Source: Caldifarciminota bacterium UBA3079
GTDB taxonomy: Bacteria; Hydrothermota; Tepidihabitantia; Tepidihabitantales; Tepidihabitantaceae
Length of the DNA: 13,484 nt
Assembly (NCBI GenBank): GCA_002366635.1
Contig: DFBN01000097.1
Coordinates: 1 to 13,484, forward strand
Direction of reading: 5' to 3'
Part shown: in pieces, positions 7,575 through 13,484 of the stretch
How positions within the stretch are numbered: position 1 is the stretch's first letter
Layout: every line of letters begins with the position of its first letter
Made by a program: the position numbers and the translations under genes
Notes under the pieces: model-generated
What the model saw: the letters and a program-made list of their open reading frames with translations, nothing else
What the model was told of the DNA's origin: nothing
Databases searched by the model: none

Positions 7575-8606
7575 GTGATTTTCTGGAGTATCGCTGCTGT
7601 TATCACTGGCATAATCGCGGCAGTGTTTGTGGCAATGAAGTATTCTCCGAAACGCCGGGCAGCACGGTTTGAGAAAAATCTGGCTGGCATTAAGAAGGAA
7701 CTGGGTGATATCAGGTTCTTTACAGTTGGGACTGTTCCGGCCGATTTCGAGCGTGGGATTGCTGCGATGAAGAAAGCCAGATGGATTGATGCAGCGGATT
7801 TTTTCAAGAAGGGGTTGGGAAAAACGAGCGGTTTGCAACAGGCGGTCCGGTTCAATTTCATCGGGATCTGTTGCTATCTTGGTCGCAGGGTGAATGAAGC
7901 CCCTGGGAATTTCCTGAAGGCGGCTCGATTGGCGCACGAGTCCGGTGACCTTGAAGGTGAAGGTGCTGCTCTGGGTAATCTGGGTCTGGTTTATCTTGCC
8001 TGTGGCGAAATTGACAAGGCGCAGGAGTATCATCTGGAAGCGCTCGAGGTTGACCGCGAGACCGGGAACTTGCAGGGTGTGGCCGGTGACCTTGGCAGGC
8101 TTGGCTTTATACGTCAGGCCAAAGGCGAACTGGATGCAGCTTTGGAGTATCACCAGGAGGCGCTTAAAATCGACCGCGAAACAGCCAACCAGCACGGCGT
8201 TGCAAATGACCTTGGCAGAATCGGTTTGGCATATCAGACCCGGGGCGAGCTGGACAAAGCGCAGGAGTATTATAAGCAGGCGCTAGAAGTCGCGACTGAT
8301 GCAAGATATCGGCAGGGCATGGCAGATATCCTTGGCAATATCGGGATGGTTCACAAGGAAAGAGGCGAACATTCTGAAGCACTGCGTTATCTATTGACTG
8401 CTCTCCGGCTTTTCATGGAAACCAGGGCTGAGGCCAAGGTTGTGAATACACTGAAGAATCTACATATTCTCTATCGCCAGATGGGCCGGGAAGATTTCAC
8501 CAAGGGATGCAAAAAACATGAAACAGATATGAGTAATTTGAATCGTTTGATTCGGCTTATGGAGAAGCTGGACCGAGAGCAAGCTCGGGCTGGCGCGACT
8601 TCTTAG
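7575..8606 (+). CDS. Membrane-anchored TPR-repeat protein
   Basis: The frame is open from an ATG at 7452, but that start overlaps the lipoprotein gene and spans its terminator. I therefore prefer the GTG at 7575 (343 residues), though a TTG at 7542 is also possible. None has a Shine-Dalgarno. The N-terminus is one hydrophobic segment (IFWSIAAVITGIIAAVFVA) followed by KYSPKRR, so a single anchor with the body in the cytoplasm is likely by the positive-inside rule. From about residue 60 onward there are helical repeats. The clearest four are 40-residue tetratricopeptide units of the kinesin-light-chain type (GNLGLVY..CGEIDKAQEYH.EAL and variants). Such arrays scaffold protein complexes. No enzymatic or output domain is present, so its partner and role are unknown. 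Confidence 0.8.
   Translation: MIFWSIAAVITGIIAAVFVAMKYSPKRRAARFEKNLAGIKKELGDIRFFTVGTVPADFERGIAAMKKARWIDAADFFKKGLGKTSGLQQAVRFNFIGICCYLGRRVNEAPGNFLKAARLAHESGDLEGEGAALGNLGLVYLACGEIDKAQEYHLEALEVDRETGNLQGVAGDLGRLGFIRQAKGELDAALEYHQEALKIDRETANQHGVANDLGRIGLAYQTRGELDKAQEYYKQALEVATDARYRQGMADILGNIGMVHKERGEHSEALRYLLTALRLFMETRAEAKVVNTLKNLHILYRQMGREDFTKGCKKHETDMSNLNRLIRLMEKLDREQARAGATS
7944..8423 (+). repeat. Four tandem 120-bp coding repeats (TPR units)
   Basis: Units beginning at 7944, 8064, 8184 and 8304 keep an exact 120-bp spacing without insertions. Each encodes a 40-residue TPR with a GD/N-L-G ... GE-D-A-EY ... EALE-D core. Short identical DNA runs remain between units (for example GACCTTGGCAG and GGAGTAT), suggesting internal duplication within the gene. 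Confidence 0.8.
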
Positions 8607-8622
8607 TTTTCAGACTACGGAC

Positions 8623-8653
8623 AAAAAAGTCGGGCGGGTTTGGGGCCCGCCCG
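8623..8653 (-). terminator. Intrinsic terminator of the RRM gene
   Basis: Read on the minus strand, an 8-bp GC stem (8653-8646 with 8638-8631) is followed within two bases by six Ts (8628-8623), about 22 bases past the RRM stop. On the plus strand the hairpin is present but lacks a T tract, so it would end TPR transcription less well. Confidence 0.8.
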
Positions 8654-8674
8654 GAATATGAGATATTGGCTGCC

Positions 8675-8983
8675 TTACCAGCGGTTGCCGGAATATCCGC
8701 GTCCTCCTCCTCCTCCTCTTCTGGGATTACCTTCAGTGCGTGGACGTGCCTCATTGATAGTGAGTGTCCGTTCGCCCATTTTATACCCGCTGAGTGCAGA
8801 GACGGCGGTGGCAGCTGCTTCGTCTGTTGCCATTTCCACGAAAGCGAACCCTCGGGAACGATCCGTGTACTTATCCTTGATTATGTTGACCGAGGCGACT
8901 TCGCCATGTTTGCTGAACAACTCGCGCAGCTGGTCCTCGGTTGCGTCGAAGGGAAGATTCCCTATAAAAACGCGCTTTCCCAT
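8675..8983 (-). CDS. RRM-domain RNA-binding protein with glycine-rich tail
   Basis: This 102-residue protein is a single RNA recognition motif. RNP2 is VFIGNL at 5-10 and RNP1 is RGFAFVEM at 44-51, with the aromatic residues that stack on RNA bases in place. The tail (RRGGGGGRGYSGNRW) is glycine-arginine rich, like the cyanobacterial Rbp proteins. Those proteins are often cold-induced and act as RNA chaperones, so a similar role is inferred. The start at 8983 is set by GGAGG a few bases upstream. The frame stays open to an ATG at 9052, but that part reads unlike protein and lies in the leader. The gene has its own strong promoter and terminator, and an unusually long structured 5' leader. Confidence 0.92.
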   Translation of the reverse strand: MGKRVFIGNLPFDATEDQLRELFSKHGEVASVNIIKDKYTDRSRGFAFVEMATDEAAATAVSALSGYKMGERTLTINEARPRTEGNPRRGGGGGRGYSGNRW

Positions 8984-9136
8984 TCTTGTACCTCCGATGG
9001 GTTTTGCTTGAGAATCGTTACAGGAACTACGGTGCGGGCTAATAAGGCTCACGGACGCATAGACCCTAACGTACTACAAGCGACTAAGGGACCTTATTCT
9101 TATGTCTGTCTACAGCCAGGTCCCTTGGCGGTAGAC
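8984..9136 (-). promoter_or_regulatory. Long 5' leader of the RRM gene with predicted pseudoknot
   Basis: From the predicted transcription start (about 9136) to the ATG there are about 150 nt. The RNA begins with a hairpin: GUCUAC (9136-9131) pairs with GUAGAC (9113-9108), then after a one-base mismatch GCCA (9129-9126) pairs with UGGC (9118-9115), leaving a 7-nt loop AGGGACC (9125-9119). All seven loop bases are complementary to GGUCCCU at 9093-9087. The longer competing pairing between 9126-9118 and 9094-9086 is a perfect 9 bp. The leader can thus form a pseudoknot or switch between two folds. Cold-shock and RNA-binding protein genes often carry regulatory leaders, so a thermosensor or autoregulatory element is a plausible inference. 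No known riboswitch class was recognised. Confidence 0.55.
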
Positions 9137-9141
9137 TTGTA

Positions 9142-9169
9142 ATTATAACACCGGTCGGTATGGCGTCAA
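9142..9169 (-). promoter_or_regulatory. Strong sigma70 promoter of the RRM gene
   Basis: On the minus strand TTGACG (plus-strand 9164-9169) and a perfect TATAAT (9142-9147) are separated by 16 bp. It lies between the glnA stop and the RRM leader and gives a start near 9136. No clear terminator follows glnA, so some read-through from glnA into the RRM gene is also possible. Confidence 0.75.
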
Positions 9170-9210
9170 GTAAAATCAAGAAGGATACGCTTTGCCGTCT
9201 GTGTCGGTTT

Positions 9211-10545
9211 TCAGTAGATGGGCAGGTATTTCTCAAGCTCCCACGGAGTCACTTGCATCTGTGCTTCTTTGCACTCTTTTCTCTTGGCTTCGAGGAAACG
9301 CTGCGTGATGTGGGGCCCAAGGGCTGTGCATACAACCCTATCCTTTTCCAGCTCATCCAGGGCTTCGGTGAGTGACGAAGGCAGCATGGCGATTTCGTGC
9401 TCCTTGAGCTTGGCTGTATCGTAAAGGTATAGATTTTCATCGGTTGGAGGCGGAGGCTCAAGTTCCTGTTTGATACCTTCAAGACCACACTTGAGCATTA
9501 CGGCAAAGGCAAGGTAAGGGTTGCAGCTTGGGTCCGGACAGCGCAATTCAATCCTCGCGCTATCGGTGTTCTCGGGTGAGCACTGCGGAATCCGGATGAG
9601 GGCCGAACGGTTGATGCGGGCCCAGGCGATGTAAACTGGTGCTTCGTACCCGGGCACGAGGCGCTTGTATGAGTTGACAAGCGGGGAGAGAATTGCTGAC
9701 ATACCACGGGCGTGAATCAGTTGGCCGGCAATGAAATGCCTTGCGATTTTGGAAAGACCGTGCTTCTTTTTGGGGTTGTAGAAGGCATTTTTGCCAGTAG
9801 CAATACTGAACAGGCTCTGGTTTGTGTGCATGCCTGAACCGTTGATTCCGAAGACGGGCTTGGGCATAAAGGTCGCATGGAGCCCGTGCCGCATGGCAAC
9901 GGTTTTGAGCGTCAGCTTGAAGGTCAAGGTATTGTCGGCTGTGCGGAGCGCATTGTCATACTTGAAGTTGATTTCATGCTGGCCGATAGCTACTTCGTGG
10001 TGACTTGCTTCGACATGTATGCCGAAATCGTGAAGGGCGTTGACCATCTCTTTGCGGACTTCATAGGCTTCGTCGGTCGAATAGTCGAAATACCCGGCTT
10101 GGTCATTGGGTAGCGGTTTCATTCCATTCATCTTGAACAGGAAGAATTCGCATTCTGGGGCAGTAATATAGTGGAATCCCATCTGTTCTGCTTCTTTCAA
10201 GGCCTGTATCAGGATATAACGAGGGTCGCCGATAAATGGTTTGCTGTCCGGGCCGTGGACATTGCAGATTATCCTGGCAGTCGTGTTTTCGTCTTTTTCC
10301 CATGGGATTATCGCGAATGTGCTGAGGTCCGGTTTCAGATACATATCACTCTCGGCAATCCGGGCGAAGCCCTCGACAGACGAACCGTCGAACCAGACGC
10401 CGCTTTTTAGCAGGTCTGGTAGTTTCTCGGCGGGCATTGTGACGCTCTTCGCAATGCCATCGATGTCGGAGAATAGCAGATTGATGAAGCGAACCTTTTC
10501 CGACTCAACGAGCTTTGTGATTTTGTTTTTGCCTTCATCGGACAT
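9211..10545 (-). CDS. glnA: Glutamine synthetase type I (GSI-alpha)
   Basis: GlnA makes glutamine from glutamate, ammonia and ATP and is the main ammonium-assimilating enzyme, a cytosolic dodecamer. The start ATG at 10545 has AAGGAGG upstream and gives 444 residues, the same length as B. subtilis GlnA. Family motifs are all present: FDGSSVEGF at 52-60, ECEFFLF with metal-binding Glu residues, SHHEVAIGQHEINF, the ATP and substrate region HATFMPKP..G..GSGMHTNQS, NSYKRLVPGYEAP with the active-site flap Glu, NRSALIRIP and RIELRCPDPSCNPYLAF. Arg62 after EGF matches the B. subtilis residue used in glutamine feedback inhibition. The C-terminal region lacks a recognisable NLYDLP-type adenylylation site (it reads NLYLYD), as expected for the GSI-alpha class, though this is less certain. 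It is transcribed divergently from a second synthetase-like gene, and its promoter overlaps a palindrome. Confidence 0.97.
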   Translation of the reverse strand: MSDEGKNKITKLVESEKVRFINLLFSDIDGIAKSVTMPAEKLPDLLKSGVWFDGSSVEGFARIAESDMYLKPDLSTFAIIPWEKDENTTARIICNVHGPDSKPFIGDPRYILIQALKEAEQMGFHYITAPECEFFLFKMNGMKPLPNDQAGYFDYSTDEAYEVRKEMVNALHDFGIHVEASHHEVAIGQHEINFKYDNALRTADNTLTFKLTLKTVAMRHGLHATFMPKPVFGINGSGMHTNQSLFSIATGKNAFYNPKKKHGLSKIARHFIAGQLIHARGMSAILSPLVNSYKRLVPGYEAPVYIAWARINRSALIRIPQCSPENTDSARIELRCPDPSCNPYLAFAVMLKCGLEGIKQELEPPPPTDENLYLYDTAKLKEHEIAMLPSSLTEALDELEKDRVVCTALGPHITQRFLEAKRKECKEAQMQVTPWELEKYLPIY

Positions 10546-10637
10546 ATCAGTTCCTCCTTGAAACAAAACAGTAGTTATGAGCAGGTGCGAGTATTCGGTA
10601 TCCCAGCACAACTCTGGTTTCATTCATACCCGTCGAT

Positions 10638-10658
10638 TAGGTTACATCAGGTAACCTA
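10638..10658. promoter_or_regulatory. Palindromic operator-like site between glnA and its paralogue
   Basis: TAGGTTAC and GTAACCTA form a perfect inverted repeat with 8-bp arms and a 5-bp spacer. It sits in the divergent intergenic region and overlaps the -10 and spacer of the predicted glnA promoter, as a repressor operator would. It does not match the GlnR/TnrA (TGTNAN7TNACA) or NtcA (GTAN8TAC) consensus. The cognate regulator is not in the window. Confidence 0.6.
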
Positions 10659-10667
10659 TCCCGTCAA
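10639..10667 (-). promoter_or_regulatory. Predicted glnA promoter
   Basis: On the minus strand TTGACG (plus-strand 10662-10667) is followed after 17 bp by TAACCT (10639-10644). The -35 is good and the -10 poor (three of six), which fits a regulated promoter. The leader to the glnA ATG would be about 85-90 nt. Confidence 0.5.
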
Positions 10668-10692
10668 GTCCTTATTTTTCCTCTTGGCAGAA

Positions 10693-12111
10693 GTGGATAT
10701 TGACAAAGCAGAACTATCGGGCAATCTTTTCAGCGTGAAGCGTATCGAAGAACTCATCCATGAAAATGGAATCAGGTTTCTTGGTGTGAAGTATACCGAC
10801 CTTGTCGGACGGCTGCGCCATGTGACAGTTCCTATCAGGCGGCTGAAAACCGTAATGCAAGAGGGGATAGGATTTGACGCTTCGTCGGTTCTTGGTTTCA
10901 AAGCGGTTGATGCCGGGGATATGTGTTTGTTCCCTGATTTCGGCACCGCTTTCATAGAGCCTTTTGCCAAACTGCCCACGGTTTCCTGCTTTGCCGATAT
11001 TCGCGACCCGGTTACTGATAAGGCGTATGAACGGGACCCACGTGAGGTTCTCCGCCGAGCCATGAATGTCGCTAAGAAAGAACTGCAGTGCGATGCGATG
11101 ATGTTCTTATCCGAGTTCGAGTTTTATCTTTTTGACAAGGCGGAATATTTCTCGGATAAAGGTTCAGTTTACTACAAGCTTGAAAGCCGTGAGTTGACAA
11201 AGGATAACCGCAGCGGTTATATCCTGGTGGATTCTGGTTATCATACTGCGCCTCCTTTTGACCGGAGCATGGATTTGCGTTCCGAGGTCTGCAGAATTTG
11301 TGACGAATGTGGTGTATCGATGAAATACCATCATCACGAGTCCGGTCGTTTTTCTCATGTGGAGATTGAGTCGGAATTCCATTCCGGGCTTGCGGCTGCG
11401 GACGGAGTAATGCTGGGTAAGTATATTATCAAAAATGTAGCCTTGCGTGATGGTCGGACGGCAACATTCATGCCCAAGCCGATTTATGGCGAACCTGGTT
11501 CAGGAATGCATTTTCACCAGTATGCTTCAAGCAAGGGAATTTCCCTTTTCGGAGACCTGCGCAACCCTACACGGTTGTCGAAGCTGGCACATTTCTATAT
11601 CGGAGGCATACTGAACCATGCGCCGTCGCTATGCGCATTCACTAACCCGAGCACCAGTTCTTTCAGGCGGCTGATACCTGGATACGAAGCGCCGACGATG
11701 GCATTCTTCTCGATTGGAAACCGGACTGCGGCCGTTCGAATACCGGGTTATATCCGGGATGTGAAGAAAATGGAGGTTGAGTACCGTATTCCAGACGGCA
11801 CATGTAATCCTTACTTGGCGATAGCGGCGGTGGTTCTGGCCGGTGTAGATGGCATTGTGCGCAAGCTTGACCCGGGGATGCCTTTTCAAGGAAAGCTCAA
11901 GGATGCCGAGAAGAAGTTCGGCTCGCATGCGCTGCCCCGGAGCCTGCCTGAAGCACTGGCAGCGCTGAGAAAGGATAATGACTACCTGCGCCGGGATGAT
12001 GTATTTTCTGAAGGCATTCTGGATTTCTGGCAGAGGTACAAACAGGCCGAGGCTGAATCAATAATGCTGCGGCCCCATCCTTGGGAATACAATCTTTACT
12101 ATGGGTGCTAG
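10693..12111 (+). CDS. Second glutamine synthetase family protein (substrate uncertain)
   Basis: This is a glutamate-amine ligase of the GS fold. Motifs, in order: FDASSVLGF (DGSS changed to DASS), SEFEFYLF, HHESGRFSHVEIE, RTATFMPKPIYGEPGSGMHFHQY, SSFRRLIPGYEAP, NRTAAVRIP and EVEYRIPDGTCNPYLA. The metal-binding Glu and His, the nucleotide-binding Arg and the flap Glu are kept, so it should be catalytic. The GQ in the family's usual HHEVA..GQ.E loop is replaced, leaving open whether ammonia or another amine is the acceptor. It is clearly diverged from the adjacent glnA. The frame extends up to an ATG at 10558 inside the glnA leader, which is unlikely. GTG at 10693 (472 residues) is chosen, but TTG at 10684 or GTG at 10735 are also possible. 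The 10735 start lies seven bases after TTGACA-N17-AATCTT. None has a Shine-Dalgarno. The stop overlaps the following gene by 11 bases, implying an operon. Confidence 0.88.
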   Translation: MDIDKAELSGNLFSVKRIEELIHENGIRFLGVKYTDLVGRLRHVTVPIRRLKTVMQEGIGFDASSVLGFKAVDAGDMCLFPDFGTAFIEPFAKLPTVSCFADIRDPVTDKAYERDPREVLRRAMNVAKKELQCDAMMFLSEFEFYLFDKAEYFSDKGSVYYKLESRELTKDNRSGYILVDSGYHTAPPFDRSMDLRSEVCRICDECGVSMKYHHHESGRFSHVEIESEFHSGLAAADGVMLGKYIIKNVALRDGRTATFMPKPIYGEPGSGMHFHQYASSKGISLFGDLRNPTRLSKLAHFYIGGILNHAPSLCAFTNPSTSSFRRLIPGYEAPTMAFFSIGNRTAAVRIPGYIRDVKKMEVEYRIPDGTCNPYLAIAAVVLAGVDGIVRKLDPGMPFQGKLKDAEKKFGSHALPRSLPEALAALRKDNDYLRRDDVFSEGILDFWQRYKQAEAESIMLRPHPWEYNLYYGC

Positions 12112-13012
12112 CCTTAAACATTTTACCAGTTTCGAAGAGATGATAACTGCTGCACGCAGCCATGGACCCAAACGGTGTGTAGTGGCTTGCGCTGAGGATT
12201 ACGCAACGCTGGAGGCTTTCAGCCAGGCACAGAACAATGGTATTGCCAAGGGTGTGCTTTATGGCAGTGGTCAGCGGATAACGACGATATGTGGTAGTCT
12301 GAAGGTTGATGTCAACCAGTTCGAGATTCACGACACTACATCTGCCCGCGATGCGATTACAGAAGCGGTGAAGGATGTGGCAAGAAACGGTGATTTCCTG
12401 ATGAAAGGTCAGGTCGATACGGCGGTTTTTCTGCATGGCGTTCTGGACGAAAGTCTTGGGTTGCGCGGCGAGCGCGTTTTGAGCCATGTGGCCATTCTGG
12501 AGTTACCCAGGTATTTCAAAATGCTGGCGATTACCGATGGTGGTATCAACACAAAACTGGATTTACGGAGAAAGGTCGATATCGTCAAGAATGCAGTCGA
12601 ACTTGCACGGTTTCTGGGTAATGAGAAACCCAAGGTGGCGTTGCTTTCCGCAGTAGAGAGAATCAAACTGAACATCGCGGAAACACTGGACTGGGCGATT
12701 ATTACCCGGATGGGAGAAGAAGGAGATTTCGGCGATGCAGTGATTGAAGGACCTTTGGCCCTGGACATAGCGTTTTCACCAGAAGCGGCTAAGATAAAAG
12801 AAGTGACAAGCCGGGTGACGGGCGATGTCGACATACTGGTCGTTCCTACGATGGCAACCGGTAACATTCTTGCCAAGGGTTTGCAGTATCTGGGCGGAGC
12901 CAAGGCATGTGGAATTATCATTGGTGCGCGTAAGCCGATTGTAATGCTTTCCAGGGCGGATACCGCCGAGACAAAACTCTATTCTCTGGTTCTGGGAAAC
13001 TTGGCATCATGA
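12101..13012 (+). CDS. ptb: Phosphate butyryltransferase / phosphate acetyltransferase family
   Basis: This 303-residue enzyme matches the length and C-terminal signature of phosphate butyryltransferases, which convert an acyl-CoA and phosphate to acyl phosphate and CoA. A kinase then uses the acyl phosphate to make ATP. Visible family features are LMKGQVDTAVFLHGVLD, SHVAILELP followed by ITDGG, VALLSAVE, EGPLALDIAFSPEAAK and the terminal block VPTMATGNILAKGL, then GAKACGIIIGARKPIVMLSRADTAETK. It lacks the extra domains of long Pta proteins. Acyl-chain specificity (butyryl, branched-chain or acetyl) cannot be told. The ATG overlaps the preceding synthetase-like stop by 11 bases and no Shine-Dalgarno is visible, so translation is probably coupled. 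No butyrate kinase is in the window, but one could follow the right edge. Confidence 0.88.
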   Translation: MGASLKHFTSFEEMITAARSHGPKRCVVACAEDYATLEAFSQAQNNGIAKGVLYGSGQRITTICGSLKVDVNQFEIHDTTSARDAITEAVKDVARNGDFLMKGQVDTAVFLHGVLDESLGLRGERVLSHVAILELPRYFKMLAITDGGINTKLDLRRKVDIVKNAVELARFLGNEKPKVALLSAVERIKLNIAETLDWAIITRMGEEGDFGDAVIEGPLALDIAFSPEAAKIKEVTSRVTGDVDILVVPTMATGNILAKGLQYLGGAKACGIIIGARKPIVMLSRADTAETKLYSLVLGNLAS

Positions 13013-13058
13013 AAAGAAGCAAAATGGAATCTGGAATCCGAAAGGCTAGAAGAAAACG

Positions 13059-13433
13059 ATGGAAAGAATAGTAACCGACAAGGCACCAAAGCCGATAGGA
13101 CCTTATAGTCAGGCCATCAAGTTCGGCAATCTGGTTTTTACTTCGGGACAGATTGGCATCGACCCGAATACAGGTAAGATAACAGAAGGCGAAATCGAGC
13201 AGGAAGCTGAGCAGGTTTTCTGCAACTTGGCGCGGGTTCTTGAGGCGGCTGGGACCCGGTTTCAGAATGCAGTTAAGGTAACTGTTTTTATGACCGACCT
13301 CAGTAATTTTCCCCGGGTGAATCGGGTTTATGCCCGTTATTTCAAGGAACCTTTTCCTGCCCGGTCCTGTTTTCAGGTTGCCGCTCTGCCCGCAGGTGCC
13401 CGGATTGAGATTGAGATTGTGGCCGGATGTTAG
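13059..13433 (+). CDS. ridA: RidA family enamine/imine deaminase
   Basis: RidA proteins are small cytosolic trimers that hydrolyse reactive 2-aminoacrylate and related enamines/imines to 2-oxoacids and ammonia, protecting PLP enzymes. The 124-residue protein is full length. It has PIGPYSQAI with Tyr16, FTSGQIGIDP, a YARYF segment and PARSCFQVAALP with Arg102, the substrate-binding arginine (E. coli Arg105), followed by IEIE with the catalytic-site Glu. It should therefore be active rather than one of the non-deaminating Rid subfamilies. It lies 46 bases after the ptb stop with no terminator between, so it is likely cotranscribed. An AG-rich stretch (AGAAGAAAA) serves as a weak ribosome binding site. 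The context suggests it clears imines made during amino-acid breakdown feeding the phosphotransacylase. Confidence 0.94.
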   Translation: MERIVTDKAPKPIGPYSQAIKFGNLVFTSGQIGIDPNTGKITEGEIEQEAEQVFCNLARVLEAAGTRFQNAVKVTVFMTDLSNFPRVNRVYARYFKEPFPARSCFQVAALPAGARIEIEIVAGC

Positions 13434-13484
13434 CGCTGGGCGTGACCAGGCTGCAGCAATCTCGGCATATGGCAAGAGAATGGC
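13427..13484 (+). CDS. Possible start of a further gene, cut by the window edge
   Basis: An ATG at 13427 overlaps the last codons of ridA by seven bases. Its frame stays open through a GTG at 13442 and a second ATG (about 13466) to the edge, about 19 residues. The residues (MLALGVTRLQQ, then HMAREW) match no family I recognise. The compact spacing of the upstream genes makes a continuing operon plausible, but 58 open bases is weak evidence. Confidence 0.25.
   Translation, partial: MLALGVTRLQQSRHMAREW

Noticed and set aside
7944..8423. CRISPR-like or satellite repeat
   Set aside because: The 120-bp periodicity is in frame and encodes diverged TPR units. There are no identical repeats with unique spacers.
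9053..9136. Known riboswitch, tmRNA, 6S or RNase P RNA in the RRM leader
   Set aside because: None of the conserved cores I know for these RNAs can be seen, and the stretch is followed at once by a Shine-Dalgarno and the RRM start, so it is better read as an mRNA leader.
8640..9142. Plus-strand frames opposite the RRM gene
   Set aside because: The serine- and proline-rich translations come from the antisense of the glycine-rich tail. The RRM on the other strand has RNP1, RNP2, a promoter, a Shine-Dalgarno and a terminator.
10558..10692. Upstream ATG extension of the GS-like protein
   Set aside because: These codons lie in the glnA leader and promoter region, read unlike the GS N-terminus and have no ribosome binding site.
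12918..13475. Minus-strand frame of 185 codons across the ridA region
   Set aside because: It is the reverse shadow of ridA and the end of ptb. It has low-complexity composition and no recognisable motif or ribosome binding site.

Overview
The window looks like a chromosomal piece of an uncultured, moderate-GC bacterium. It has bacterial translation factors, Shine-Dalgarno sites and sigma70-like promoters. One secreted peptidase ends in a FlgD-like C-terminal domain of the kind common in FCB-group and neighbouring candidate phyla (for example WOR-3/Stahlbacteria). The phylum guess is inference from protein style only. No tRNA, rRNA, CRISPR array, insertion sequence or phage gene was seen.

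Layout. On the left (84-2159, minus) lies fusA, encoding elongation factor G, away from the usual rpsL/rpsG/tuf neighbours. Divergent from it is a secreted M14 zinc carboxypeptidase (2306-4546). Next comes a translation cassette: an ABC-F ATPase (4591-6426) whose stop overlaps by ATGA the start of a small GGQ release-factor-like protein (6423-6833). A lipoprotein with a GyrI-like ligand-binding fold (6899-7477) follows, with its own promoter and a clear intrinsic terminator. A membrane-anchored TPR protein (7575-8606) closes the plus-strand block.

The middle-right part is on the minus strand. An RRM RNA-binding protein (8675-8983) is made from a near-consensus promoter through a leader of about 150 nt that starts with a predicted pseudoknot. 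Upstream of it is a GSI-alpha type glutamine synthetase, glnA (9211-10545). Divergent from glnA, across about 150 bp carrying a perfect 8-bp-arm palindrome over the glnA promoter, is a second, diverged glutamine-synthetase-family enzyme (10693-12111). Its stop overlaps a phosphate butyryl/acetyltransferase (12101-13012), followed by a RidA-type enamine/imine deaminase (13059-13433). These three form a probable operon for amine and 2-oxoacid metabolism that may continue past the right edge.

The points most worth a second look are the pseudoknot leader of the RRM gene, the translationally coupled ABC-F/GGQ pair, the shared palindromic control region between two glutamine synthetases, and the synthetase-like/Ptb/RidA operon. 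Several start codons have no visible Shine-Dalgarno and sit just after promoter-like sequence, so some messages may be leaderless. Those starts remain uncertain.
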